Part shown: piece by piece, positions 36,571-48,143 of the stretch
Layout: each line of letters begins with the position of its first letter
Numbering within the stretch: the stretch's first letter is position 1
Notes under the pieces: generated by a model
The model's input: only the letters and a program-made list of their open reading frames with translations
Database searches by the model: none
What the model was told of the DNA's origin: nothing
Made by a program: the position numbers and the translations under genes
NCBI GenBank assembly: GCA_037176845.1
Contig: JAYKXP010000018.1
Span: 124,001-188,000 of the forward strand
Direction: 5' to 3'
Origin: Paramarasmius palmivorus
Taxonomy: Eukaryota > Basidiomycota > Agaricomycetes > Agaricales > Marasmiaceae
Length of the DNA stretch: 64,000 nt

Positions 36571-39261
36571 ATGTCGACCAGGGAGAAGGAAAATACTGGG
36601 GACGTAGTTCTCGAGAATGACGAGGCAGAGTTGGCTAGAATGGGATACAAGCAGGAGCTAAAGTGAGTTTTGCCTCGGATTGTATGGGTATTAGTCGTTG
36701 ACAGTAGCCTATGAAACCAGGAGAGACTTGGGGTTGCTACAGGTGAGTACCGACCTTTCGATGTTGAGCCGTGGTTGACAATTTAATTTCACTAGAACTT
36801 TGGAGTATGCAAAAAAAGGCTTTGAGAAGACTCGCAGGCACTCATGAAAAGCACACTAGATGTCCTTTTCAATTATCTCGATCATGACAGGAATACCTTC
36901 TCTCTTCGCGTACGGACTCAACACTGGAGGTCCTGCTGTAATGGTGTGGGGATGGATTGTCGTCTGTAAGGCAACATTTTTCACGAAACAAACGCGTTCC
37001 TCACTCGTAATAGCCGTATTCACGATGATGGTCGGTCTTGCAATGGCAGGTGTGTAGCCATCCCATAATTCACATTTTTTTCGACTGACCAAAAAGCACA
37101 GAGGTTTGCAGGTAGATTTTTCATTGCTTTTGTTGACACAGACATTCAAGTCTTGTCATAGTGCCCACCCAACTTCCGGAGGTCCATATTTCTGGGCTGC
37201 AATGCTTTCAGACCCTCAAGATGCCCCACTATTATCCTGGATAACTGGTATCAATTCTTCCGTCGCCCTTTATCCTCATTGCTAACAACTCTATCAGGAT
37301 GGTTCAACCTCCTCGGTCAAGTCGCCGTAACCACCGGAATCAGGTATGAAACCTCTGTCCTTCCCCAGTCCTCGCTGCTTATACCTTGGATCTCCAGCTT
37401 CGGTTGTGCAAGCTTCATTTCTACAATTTCCACCTTCAAAACCGGCTTTGAACCGACCCCAAATACTCAAATCGGGGTATACGCCGCCGTGCTCGTCACT
37501 CAAGGTCAATCACCAAGATTCCTATCTCTTTCTCAGCACCCACCTCACATTGCGCAATGTTTAAGGTCTCATCAACACATTCGGAGTCCGGCTCCTACAT
37601 CACCTGAACAACATCTCTGTCTGGTGGCACGCAGCAGGGACATTCTCAGTCGTAATTGCAATATTGGCCAAAGCACCTACGCGTCAATCTGCGCATTTTG
37701 TTTTCAGTACGTTTTTGGATGGAACAGGGGGATGGGCGGAGAGAGCGAGTCCGGCGTATGTCGCTGTTATTGGAGTAAGTCTAAGGCCTGAAAGCGCCCT
37801 AAAGCTAAAGCTAATACGGATTAGATTCTTATGGGACAGGTACGAAGAGGGTTTAGTGTTGTTGTTCGGGTCTTTTGACGTTCCGCTCTACTCTTCTTAC
37901 AGTATACTCTTACTGGTCAGTTCCATGAGCCTTACTATCAACATCTGATACTAACACTTTTTGAACAGGGTTCGATGCCAGTGCGCACGTAAGTCTCAAC
38001 TCACGCAACAATGCTCGCGCTCAACCCCCATCTCATCACTCAGATGACCGAAGAAACCCGCAACGCCGCCATGTCCGGAAGTCTTGGTATCATCATGGCC
38101 ATCGGTGTCTCGGCGTTATTGGGATGGTACCTTATCCTGGGGCTACTCTTCTCCATTCAAGATTTGGACCGAACTCTCGATTCTCCCACTGGTCAACCAG
38201 TTGCTCAGATTTTCATCGACACCGTTGGTGAGAATGGTGCCATTGCACTTATGGTATGTCTTTTAATTTACTCTCTGGTATGGAGTTCATGCCCTGACTG
38301 GACGTGGTAAAACCAGGTAGTTGTCATTGGGTGCATGTTTTTCTGCGGGTGCGCGTCTTCCTAGGATTTTCCCCTGTTGACCTGTATGTTGAAGCTGCTG
38401 CAGAACGTTCTCAATAACATCGAACTCGAGGATGATGTACGCATTCTCACGTGACGGTCCGGATTCCTCATTTTCAGTGTCTAGCCATGTGCATGAGTAC
38501 TAATCTTAGTCGTGGAACAGGCGGGATCCCTGGATCGAAATTCTTCGCCTACGTAAACATGCGATGGAGATCCCCGATACGAACTGGTATGTGCCGGTCA
38601 CATCTACTACTAGAATCATTCTAAAATGTGTCGACAGTTTGGCTCGCCTGTACACTGAGCTTCATACTAGGTCTACCTAGCCTGGGAAGCACCGTCGCCT
38701 TTTCAGCGGCAACCTCCATCGCTACTATTGGATTGTACATTTCATATGGCGCGTTGTCGGTCCTTCTCATGCGTAGAATCAATCTCATCTATTGACCAGG
38801 TATCCCCATCGCACTTCGAGTCATCTATCGACGCAAATTCGTCAAGGGACCCTTCCACCTCGGCAAATTCTCGTATCCAGTGGCTATAGCTGCAGTTCTC
38901 TGGATAGCGTTCATCTCGATTGTGTTTATCCTGCCTCAAGTGAATGTACGTCTCCCTTTCCCCGTATTCCGTGTACTAGGTACTGAACCATCTCTTCAGC
39001 CCGTCAATTCCGAGACACTCAACTACTCCATCGTCGCTGTTGGCATCGTCATCACTTACAGCTTCGGGTTCTGGCTATTGAGCGCAAGAAGGTGGTTTAC
39101 TGGGCCCGTTAAGCAGATTGCCGGTGAGCTTTGTTTTGTCTCCACAGAATGTTAGTGTGGCTGATGACGGTGGTATAGCGGAGGAGATGGGTATCGATGT
39201 CATGGAGCCTGGAACGGCGGAAAAGTTTGAGGAGATGCAAAAGGGTAGGAATACCGATTGA
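36571..39261 (+). CDS. Amino-acid/GABA permease (APC superfamily, UGA4-like)
   Basis: ATG at 36571 opens MSTREKENTGDVVLENDEAE. Later exons give KRDLGLLQNFGV and SFSIISIMTGIPSLFAYGLN, the first helix block. AEVCSAHPTSGGPYFWAAML is assembled from three exons, including a 10-nt one. Then come GWFNLLGQVAVTTGI, YTLTGFDASAH and MTEETRNAAMSGSLGIIMAI, the conserved GFDASxHxxEET loop. PIALRVIYRRKFVKGPFHLG follows near the C-terminus, and the protein ends FEEMQKGRNTD at 39261. These match fungal GABA/polyamine/choline permeases with about twelve helices in the plasma or vacuolar membrane. The gene has many introns and several exons under 21 nt. Alternative substrates include choline and other amines. 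Confidence 0.85.
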
Positions 39262-39567
39262 TAGACATTACTTATGTATAGTCAAAATTAGGATCTCCTA
39301 ACGCTGAATAACGTTGGCTGCTTTCGCAAAAAAAATGTACTCGAGATTGAAGCCCTTGCAAAGTATGATGGAAGCCAATGGCTTCCATCCATGTTCATAA
39401 GTTAAATAATACATCGTCGTCGAAGATCTATACTCATATATTCGTACTCGTACTCGAACCGGGTGACATGGGCATATCAAGGTGCCTACAATAGTACGAT
39501 TTAGCACCTCGACCAGACAAGAGCACAGCCAAAGCATTGCTTACCAGCATAGCCATAGCTTTACGCT
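39262..39567. other. Convergent intergenic region (permease / unknown minus gene)
   Basis: Nothing was recognised. The stretch contains the two 3' ends. Confidence 0.4.
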
Positions 39568-40617
39568 TTACCGAGGTAAAACAACTTCCCAAAACACATC
39601 ATGCACCTTTGCGGCCTTCTCTTCTTCGAAAGTACGCCGTACCCTGCTCTCAACCCCGAGTGCACTGATATCGGCCATTGGTTTGTCGAATGGAAGTCCA
39701 GCGGCGACAAAGGTTGACCGACGGATTAGGTGAGAAGAGGGAGAGTAAGAGGATGAGGTGACGCCTGAGCGGGGAGTTCGCCGCCAGAAGGTAGTTGGGC
39801 GATCTAAAAACGAGACTACTATTAGTATGAGTTGACCTAAGTGTAAGAGCCATAACATACGCAAAGGAGGTGGTGGTTTAGGCAGCTGGCCGTTCTTGGC
39901 CGCCTGGCTGTACCCAGGTGACGGAGGGGCTCGTGAAGGAGATGATAACTCGGACGTGGAGCTTGTGTATTCGGTCCGACTTCGACGTGGGGAACGACTT
40001 TGATCATATTCAAACCCAAAGCCTATCCGAGAGGCATTTGGTGAATATGCCATACGAGGGGTAATTTCACCATCTTCTTCCCTGGAAAAAGTGGTTTTGA
40101 ATGGAGGCGCGCTTTGAGACCGAGTTGGACGGTGTCGCTGGGACGATGTACGACCTCTAGAGTGAGGTGCGAGAGAGAATTGTAGGTTATTGGTATCGGG
40201 GGCTGGTGATGACGACGCTAGTTGAGCGGTCTGAGGTTCCGGTTCTGGTTCCTTATCATTGAGATTGACGTTGTAAAACCGGTTATTATTCCATGTCCCG
40301 TCGCTGACGGAAGCTGGACTTTCGCATTCTTCAAGCCCCATGGATCCTTTTCTGGACAACGAGCCCTCGTACGATTCGTTTGAAGTACAAGATGAGGTGT
40401 CAGTCTCGTGCCCATCTTCACTGATCTCTTCGCTGTCTTCGCTGCCTTCCCTGCTGGTCCTTGGTGTGAATGGAAGATCTGTCGCAAAAGAAGTCAAGCT
40501 AAATCTGCTTGAGCTTGCACCAGGAATGAATGTTTTGAATAGGGAAGACCGCGAAGCTGCTGGTAATGAAGGATATAGAGGAACAGGAAGCGGGGAAAGA
40601 ACCGTGAGGTCGGCCAT
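39568..40617 (-). CDS. Conserved-looking protein of unknown function, largely disordered
   Basis: The frame from ATG 40617 (MADLTVLSPLPVPLYPSLPA) to the stop at 39568 is open, but a gtatgt...tttag intron near 39806-39868 joins PKPPPPLH to RPTTFWRRTPRSGVTSSS better than read-through does. The sequence is Ser/Pro/Glu-rich with many Ser-Pro sites (SPSRAPPSPGYS) and basic patches, as in phosphoregulated scaffolds. A more ordered C-terminal segment reads STFVAAGLPFDKPMADISAL, then RVRRTFEEEKAAKVHDVFWE, which might be a short interaction motif. No known domain was recognised. No signal peptide is present. If the intron is used, the apparent hydrophobic segment (MLWLLHLGQLILIVV) is not coded. Confidence 0.6.
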   Translation of the reverse strand: MADLTVLSPLPVPLYPSLPAASRSSLFKTFIPGASSSRFSLTSFATDLPFTPRTSREGSEDSEEISEDGHETDTSSCTSNESYEGSLSRKGSMGLEECESPASVSDGTWNNNRFYNVNLNDKEPEPEPQTAQLASSSPAPDTNNLQFSLAPHSRGRTSSQRHRPTRSQSAPPFKTTFSREEDGEITPRMAYSPNASRIGFGFEYDQSRSPRRSRTEYTSSTSELSSPSRAPPSPGYSQAAKNGQLPKPPPPLRMLWLLHLGQLILIVVSFLDRPTTFWRRTPRSGVTSSSYSPSSHLIRRSTFVAAGLPFDKPMADISALGVESRVRRTFEEEKAAKVHDVFWEVVLPR

Positions 40618-41255
40618 TCAGGAAGGATAAAAGAGTGTGGGGGTTGGTATCAAGAAGTGTTTGGTATACAGGTGAAGCAACGAATGGACGTCGTGCTCGA
40701 CAGTGCGGGCAACGATGGCGGCGACAATGAAGAACGCCAAGTCTACACAAGCATTGCTTTTATGGCAGAAGCTGTTGGTAAACAGAGTCAAACAAACCGG
40801 AATTTTCTCCTTCCAGTCACCTTTCGCTTGCTGCCTTCTACTCTACTCATCTGGCTGTATTCTTGGTCTCTCTGGCTCAGATCCTTGTATCTCAAGAGTA
40901 TGCAAGATTCTTCGAGGACTCTATTTTTCTGTCCTAGGACGCGCTTGGTACACCGTGACCGGCAATACCACCCCTTTCAGTCAAGGCAATACCCTCACTC
41001 TATGACAACCACAACAATATCTTTACGAGTTACAGATCTTCCATCATAAACTGACGGACGATCATGATCTAATTACCGTGCCTTGAGCAAACGCTCGCCA
41101 TCAGCGTCTCCATCAGCGCAGGCCCTTATACTAGCTTCAAAGAAATCCCTTTGTCTATTCCGGCCGTTGTACTCGTGTTGCGAAGATGTCCGTGACTCTG
41201 AACATATATAAGAGCCATCAGCACCGAGGTATACCTTTCAAGAAGATACCACTCA
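40618..41255. other. Intergenic, no recognised gene
   Basis: Two overlapping plus-strand frames (about 40657-41049) are open. One includes a cysteine-containing stretch, SGSDPCISRVCKILRG, but neither has a splice or domain signature. A TATATAA-like element near 41205-41211 lies about 45 nt upstream of the next start codon. Confidence 0.4.
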
Positions 41256-41689
41256 ATGCGACTCTGCACCATCCTTTCATCCTGCTTGATCGGTATGTAT
41301 TTAGATCGTCTCGTTCATCTCTTTGGGCGTTCGTTCAGATGTCTAACGTGCTTTTCTATTAGGTTTATCGTATGTGCATGGTGCCGCTTCATGGCAAAAA
41401 CATGTGAGTCAAGGCGTCTGCGTTCTGACCATTTCCTAATGGTTTTCCCGGCAGATGGTCCACGCAGGCACCCACACCAACTCATCTACGGAGTATTCAG
41501 AGTACTCAATACCTGCTATCCCCAGTCAAACCGTGCGTCCGAAGCTTCCGGAAATTAAATCGCCGCTCATTCGTACTATAGGTTAAAGCCGCTCAACACT
41601 CAACCACAACCACAACTACTATGGAACGCCGAGAACCAGTAGCTTCTCCCGTAGCCGACCCATTTTGTCGATGGGGATGTTACCGGTGA
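41256..41689 (+). CDS. Small secreted peptide precursor with alpha-factor-like processing architecture
   Basis: Four exons (41256-41292, 41363-41403, 41455-41532, 41582-41689) join without phase conflict into 87 codons plus stop. Donors are gtatgt, gtgagt and gtgcgt, and acceptors are tattag, ggcag and tatag. The protein starts with MRLCTILSSCLIGLSYVHGA, a signal-peptide-like leader, followed by a hydrophilic pro-region rich in His, Ser and Thr with one NSS glycosylation site. Near the end comes ERR, a Kex2-type dibasic site. EP-VA-SP-VA-DP follows, five X-Pro or X-Ala dipeptides as trimmed by Ste13-type dipeptidyl aminopeptidases, and the last residues are FCRWGCYR. Mature peptide, disulfide and Kex1 trimming of the last Arg are inferences. 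It could instead be a small effector or another processed peptide. Confidence 0.6.
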
Positions 41690-41723
41690 TACCAGACTAT
41701 TCTTGGACATTATCTTTTACCCA

Positions 41724-43418
41724 TTACATCTTCATAAATTCATCGTCGTCGAGTTTGTAGTAATAATCTAATGGAGTATCTCCAACTCGTACTGTAGCCA
41801 AAGGTAAACAATCGGAGATACCTTCCACTATCACTTGAGGTACGGTGCCCTTGAGAAAAGAAGACTGGGTATCCGGTACCAGTATCAATTCCCTCAGCGA
41901 CCAATCGGGATACCGAAAGTGTCTGAACTGAGCTAAAAACCTCTCGCAATCCTACGTCGACACATCAATCGAAGCAACATCTATCTTCAAAAACGAAGAA
42001 CAAACATACCTCGTCGCAATTCCAGTCTCGCATACTTCCACCTAGACCCAGACCCATCTTCGACAACACCCAACCTATCAAACAAAATTACCAATACCTT
42101 TAAACGAGGTAACTGTTCCGCCAACACCTCCAAACACCCTACAAAAAACTCCTCAAACGCCACACTCAACTTGCGTAACCTCCAACTTTTACTCGTATCA
42201 GGCAACCCCGAACCACCAAAAATCAATCTAAGATACCTCGTCTGAATTTTCTCCTTCCGCGTCAGCAACACCAACGTATCCAACGTCTGCATCACCCTCG
42301 ACTGAGGGAAATAAGGCTCTCCACGAGCGTTGATAAAAATCCCTTCTCCGAATGAGAATGGTAGTGTGAATTGTAAGACCCGTAATTGGGGTAAATCTAG
42401 AGAGGCAAAGCTCTCCCTGAACCAAGTCTTGTAAGGTTCCTTTTCGGCTACCATCCAACCATTCTTTTCCCATGAAATCGAGACGAAAGGTTCGAAGATA
42501 ACATGTCTGAGTGCGTGTCGGCATTGCGTTGCTAGGAACGCTGAGAGCGCATCATTCTTTGGGAAGCTATCTTTCCCAGAGGATTGAGAGAACCCAAAGT
42601 ACGTGAGATGTGGAAGTGGTATTTTGGAGAGCTCGGTGAAGAGACGCGTCGTGTCGATTTCTTGGGGGAGAACGAGAAAGAGGCGTGAAAGAAGAGAAGA
42701 GGAGGTAATTAGGGTAATAAGCCACGATGTCATCTTGGTGGTTTGGGCAGTGGTAGCGACTGGTTTTCGCCACTTTGAGTCGTGGTTCATTATGTGGAAC
42801 TCGAATTCTGTGAGATGTGGTAGAATAGGCAGAGACTTCATGAGTGGGCTCATAAAGGTGTAGAGCGCTGGTAGGTCGAACTGGAGATTCAATGTGCGTA
42901 GATTCTGGGAATGACAGTCCCAGAGGGTCGTTATGTATGGAATGAAGGATTTGTATATGATTGGGTTAGAGATGTCTAGTTGTAGGCATTCTACATGGGT
43001 AAGATGCGTGGCGTTTGTACCTTCTGGAACGAAGGCTTTGATATCTCGCCGCTGAGAAAGTGCCATTCTGCCCAAGTTCAAGTTTACGAATAGTCCTCGC
43101 CGACTTGATATTTGGGACTTTGGGAAAGGGATAATCATACGTAGAGACTTGGTTCGTTCGGCGATGGAAGGATAAGCTCTGAACAGAATCAGAACATCAA
43201 GGAGACCATGCTAAGTTCGCGACATACCTGAGCTGGTAGACGTTGGATCCATCAACTTGCCTGGTGTTCCAATCGATCATATAAACAACCTCCTTGTAAA
43301 GCATGTCCATCACATGGTCGAATATAGACTGGTTGACACCAAGTAACTTGTAGAGATTGTCATGTGGAAGATGAGAGATTATAACTGTCCAGATTTCCAG
43401 AGGAAAGTGAACTGGCAT
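41724..43418 (-). CDS. F-box/LRR-like protein B
   Basis: The minus-strand gene starts at ATG 43418 (MPVHFPLEIWTVIISHLPHD), chosen because paralogue A starts at the same point. An in-frame upstream ATG at 43601 is less likely. Exon 1 ends near VYQLR. A short intron leads to AYPSIAERTKSLRMIIPFPK and leucine-rich repeats (LRTLNLQFDLPALYTFMSPL, LSRLFLVLPQEIDTTRLF, LRVLQFTLPFSFGEG). A final intron joins DCERFLAQFRHF, PDWSLRELIL and the C-terminal DYYYKLDDDEFMKM. The ends match paralogue A (EDEFLNM). Role as for A: probable SCF substrate adaptor with unknown target. A decayed third copy lies at 21780-22480. Together with the neighbouring F-box gene it forms the duplicated block. Confidence 0.75.
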
Positions 43419-44048
43419 CGCGCATGCCAGATCCAGCAGAATTTGAAGAATAATGGGCTCTGTGAAATGTAGCCGCTCCACGTCGGTGGTGGACGTTTTA
43501 GAAAGAGAAGATAAGCGCTCAGAATCTTGTGGAGCGGCAAAAACTACGAACGCTGCATGAAGCGTTCTCTCTTGCGAATCCGATGATTCGAGCTGGCGCA
43601 TTAATATTAATATTCAAGAGTCAAGACTTGACAGGGGCCAACTATGTACATTTACCCAAGTAAACGCACAGTTTAAACATGTGAGGCGCTTGCTTGAAGC
43701 ACTAGCACACACTCGGAAAAATCATTACTCCATGTTCATGCCAAGTGTTCCAACCTTAGGCTCGGTACTACTCGAGGGCTTCCATGAAGTGAGCTTAAGG
43801 GAGTGGTTGTATCACTATGGTGCAGAAGTCAAGCTCTCACACGAGTCAATTCGATACCATGAATATGAAAGTCTCGGGTAGGCGGCAGATACTTTTTACA
43901 CTTACATTAAAACCCGTCATTTGCTATTACTATGTACATTGAATGTCATCTAGCTACGAGCGTTTGACAAAAGAGAATGTGAGAAGGGTATGGTGAGATG
44001 ATGTGTAGATGATGTAAAATTCCGCAACGAATAATCCAACGTTTTCTA
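43419..44048. other. Intergenic between the two F-box-type genes
   Basis: No gene was recognised. A plus-strand frame at 43681-43881 has no motif. Confidence 0.4.
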
Positions 44049-45844
44049 TCAACCAAAATGGAAAACCTCTACAGATGTGATATGTCCGACGAGACTTGTC
44101 TAGAAGCGAATCAGTACCGTCTATGCAACAAAACATCTGGAACAGACCTTGATCCCAATAATTCGCTCATCGTCCATCAACGCTCCGTCAAACCCATACG
44201 TCTGCTCCGTCCGAGTCTCTACGAACGGTAGATATGACTCAATAGGATCCGCAAAAATCTTTGCAGACTCCTCCGGTAGTGACATCGCCCTTCTAACAAC
44301 AGGCCCGGTGTACCTTAACTTATCCTCTAAACTCAACCTCTCGTACTCGCTCTCGACCTTCTTCACACTACCCTTCCCAAAATCATACACAACCAAAGGC
44401 GCCGGCTCCCGATTCCCAAACACGTCCAACTCCCAATCGTCCGTGGGTAGCATAACAAATCTCTGCCCGCATGTTGTTGTTATCCACCTCGAAGGTAAAT
44501 CGCCACCACAGTCCATGCAGTACGCTACTGGTGGTGCCCATGCGAGCCAAGGCACTGGAACCCTCATCCCGTGCTCGCCTGCGGCTAGACGCTGTTCGCG
44601 TTCGTCATCGTCCATTACGACGAGGCTTAATAAGGAGGAACGATGCACGAAGACGGTGATGAGTGTGATGTTGGTTTGTCCGTGGATACGTAGATGAAGC
44701 AGGACAATGGATTCTTCGGGTGAAGGATGGAATGGTTTATCGGACTTGAGTGTTGCACCTGGTGCGGTGGGGTTTGGTTCGCTACGGCAAGAGATGTATC
44801 GAAGTAGGTGTCCCGGGTTGAGTACCGGCAGACCGAGAACTCGGACTGGGCAAGTTGGTGGGTCTTCTGTAGGAGATGGGATCCGCCATATCTCCAGTGT
44901 GTTGTTGGCCGTGTTCGGGAGAAGTATGAGGTGCTCGGAGAGGAAGATGATGCCGCCATAGGTGTCAGGTTCTCCGTCAATGTGCTGCGGATCGGGAAAG
45001 ATTAGAATTAAGACGTAAATGCTGAGAAAACTGATATCTACTCACGAGTAATTGTTTACCTGTTCGCCATTGGTAGACGTACACGGTACACCTCGATAAC
45101 GGGTTCCTCCAGAAAGTGGTCACAAGAGCTAAATGTTCTCCCACGATTTCGCAGTTGATGGAAGGAGTTCCCCATTGTATCTCTGATCGTGTGATTGGTA
45201 TAATTGTTTGCTTGGCTAATGGGTGAAATCTTCCAGTGGAGAACTCGTGTATTGAGAGGTCGATCATGAAGAAGATTTCTGCGCCTTGCACCCTTCTGTT
45301 GCTGGAAGGAGTCAGTGGAATATCTCGGCCGAAGGAAAGGAAATACTCACGCAGTAATGAGGGCAATAAGATCGTGCTCATACAGATTAATTGCGAAATC
45401 CACTATGCCTCTTTGCTCCTTCCAATCCGTGACCACTGGCTCGAAAGTTAGCCATTCCACCGAGTCCTCAGGCTTACTAGGTAACCTGAGGTACTTGAGC
45501 CTATGCCTTGTTGCATCTCCCAAGATATACACTCCCGCTGATAAATCGTAAACGCTGCCTGGGCTGAAATTTATCGGGGCCAGCTTCGTGAAATCCGGCT
45601 CGCACTTTATCCATGATTTCTCTCTATTCCTAAGCAACTGGAGCTTCTCTGCATGGCTAAGACGACATCCCGGGTTATCCTCTGTTCTGCTGAGGTAAAG
45701 GTCCTGGTAATATTGGAGAGTCGAGGACTCGTGAAATATCAACCAGAACATTCGGCATAGTTGACTGCATTTTGTGAGATCTTGAGGGGGTAGAGAGAAG
45801 AGGATGAGAACGATGATCTCTGTTGGTAGATCAAGCAACTGCAT
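44049..45844 (-). CDS. F-box protein (parental copy of the duplicated block)
   Basis: ATG at 45844 opens MQLLDLPTEIIVLILFSLPP, a clear F-box, continuing QDLTKCSQLCRMF. A longer in-frame start at 45955 exists but adds only non-conserved sequence. Exon 1 ends at HDLIALITA. Introns lead to NRRVQGAEIFFMIDLSIHEF, to HIDGEPDTYGGIIFLSEHL, and finally to a short last exon, TSLVGHITSVEVFHFG. The C-terminal two thirds resemble a beta-propeller-like region of basidiomycete F-box proteins, with alternating hydrophobic strands and no canonical WD signature. It should act in an SCF ubiquitin ligase. It is intact, unlike the inverted copy at 19840-21508, which lacks the F-box and has a frameshift at exon 2. 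Confidence 0.8.
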
Positions 45845-48143
45845 CGATGAATGATTGGATAGAGTCCAGTCTGGAAGGCGCTTGATGACGAAGAGGAAGT
45901 GGGAGAAAGTGGCTGTGCCAATTATTCTCTTTTCCCAGCTCCCATTCGGATCCACAAGGTTCGAGACCAGACTGTGAAGTTCTACTCTAGTTCTGTGTCA
46001 ATTCCCTCTCAGTTCTTTGCACGAAGAGCAAGGAGAAATGAAACAAAGGCTTTCATGATTCGCCTCAACGGATCAAAGGATTGTAGTGCTTGTATGTTTT
46101 TGCGTCCAAATCAATATAATACTTTTTTCTAATACAACTTGATGATCTCAAAAGACATGGCTCTTGACCTAGTTTTAGTCAGTGTCCAAGATTCTGAGGC
46201 CCTTGGTCCTGAGCTTCTACTCGGCTCAACACAAAGAGATTAGGACATGCTACTGGGACCATATGGATTGCCCAGCAACTTATGCACCAGGACCTCAAAC
46301 GCATGGAGGTCACAGGAAATCCTAATCTGAGCTCCAGCAACCAGTCATGACTACGAAACAAGCATGATAACTACCCGCTCGGAGTGAGTACTTATCAGGA
46401 CCACTTGTCGGTCCGAGTCGTCTCCTCAGGGTCTCTTTGATACAGGCAACGAACCCTGGTAGGAAAACCTCACCTAAACTCGGCTTTACGACTTGCCATC
46501 CGGTGCTCTCCAACCATATCTGCCATCCAGGACTCATATCGAAGTTATTGCACTAGCCGGCTTACCACTGTAGGCATAGAGATGGGAACCGGCTTGCAAA
46601 ACCACCCTATGGCTTTCGGAATCGTGCCAGTACGCGAATAACTCGTTATATCAGTGTCTATGAGGAACATTTCAGGTATTACACATCTCGCTGTTTCAGG
46701 TAGGTCGTCAGATACTCTTAACATGTTCTTTCCCTTACCTTTCAACACCTCCCAGGACCTCTTAACCCCGTTTACCTGTGTTTCAATGTCAAGGAGAATC
46801 CGCCGTAAGCAGGGGGAAAGCAGATCATTCTTGCAACCGGCGGTACATGTTGTTGGGCGACTTCCGGATTACCGGGTCAGTCAGAGGCAGGATAGGCTAG
46901 TATAGGTCGAAGGCGGTATCAAAGGGGACGTCGACCAGATAATTCCCCGGCTACCCGATGCATGCGAGATTAGTCGGTTCAAATGATTACTACGGACGTC
47001 GCAGATCTCACGGCCGTTACTCTTCGCGGGAAACGCGAGGGCGAAGAATGACGAGCATGGTTCAGAACTTTTCGAGCATGGGGCCCACTCGGTCGTCTTG
47101 ACTTTCCAGCATGAGGTAAGTATATAGGTCATATTTCAAGGGGGCACAAACTCACGAGGTATGAAGGCTCGTTCGGATTGGGACATGCGCACGGCAGCAG
47201 CGGAGTATAGTAAGACCGTGAAGTTGAGGTAGTCCGGTCAAGTCCAAATCTGACCTTCGACCATTTCTGGTGGTATTATCAATCTCTGGCTACAAACATG
47301 AAACGTCAACTCATCAGATGCCTGCCTCCACAAGCAATACCCCGGATTTCAGAGTACCATCCGTGTTGTCCCATACCGTGGATCGTCAGCTCGGGATTCA
47401 GGCCTGTTGTACTCCCATAACTCCAGCACCATGCCCAGGACAGACTACAAACCACTCGGTGCCACACGGTGGGCACCATTTTTATGTGCATGATGGCCTT
47501 TCGCAAATCAATTCGTAAGCAATCTGTATTTTTGCCGCTATTTTTCCTGACGAGAGGAATAGATTTGCGCTGTCTACCAAGTCTTGACTCGGTATCTACT
47601 TCTCTCCGCCAACTCGTGATGACATTGGACTGGTCTTTTGCGGCAAGGGGTGCCCGTTTTGGTCTTCTGGATGACGATGATCTGCGCCTAGATGTTGTTC
47701 GTCTCTGAGGTTTTCCTGGATCCCGTTCATGTCCGCCGCAAACGAGTACTACTCAACTCGCTGGAGCAAATTTAAGTAGTATCTATTGCCCATATCTAGT
47801 CCATCGAAAAATACCAAACGGTAAACCTAACTGAATTTCTCTCAAAAAGTCCCTTCCATGTCAATCGAGTACCAATCTCAATCGCTCATTAGCAATAACA
47901 GTCTTTGGCGAGAGTAACTCCGAGTCCAGATAGGCAAGCCCAAGTCAATAATTAAATAGACTGATACTCGGGGGCATGCTCTCCGGACAAAAGACGGCTT
48001 CGAAGCTCTACAGTCGAGGTCATCACACTCACACGGCGGACAACGCTGCCCTCTGAGTTCGCCTTTAAAAAGGCTCACGATCCACAATATCAGTATATCA
48101 TCCAACACATTCACCTCTTAGTCAATCTTTGAGTCCCGCCATC
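45845..48143. other. Gene-poor tract with unplaced open frames
   Basis: No recognised gene was found. Minus-strand frames at 46545-46748 (around DLPETARCVIPEMFLIDTDI) and 46322-46537 (around SPGWQIWLESTGWQVVKPSL) lie next to each other with gtaagc- and ag-type sites between them. They might be exons of an unknown or decaying gene. Sequence upstream (46880-47135) is interrupted by stops. Plus-strand frames at 47270-47708 show no motif. The tract could be a remnant of a mobile element, but no terminal repeats or transposase motifs were seen. Confidence 0.35.

Noticed and set aside
40703..41005. Cysteine-containing frame (SGSDPCISRVCKILRG) upstream of the secreted peptide gene, considered as a second peptide precursor
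   Set aside because: No signal peptide, no dibasic site before the cysteines and no splice support. Composition fits run-through of intergenic DNA.
45935..45985. GGTTCGAGACC, a possible tRNA B box
   Set aside because: No A box or cloverleaf arms can be found at the right distance. The site lies just upstream of the F-box gene start.
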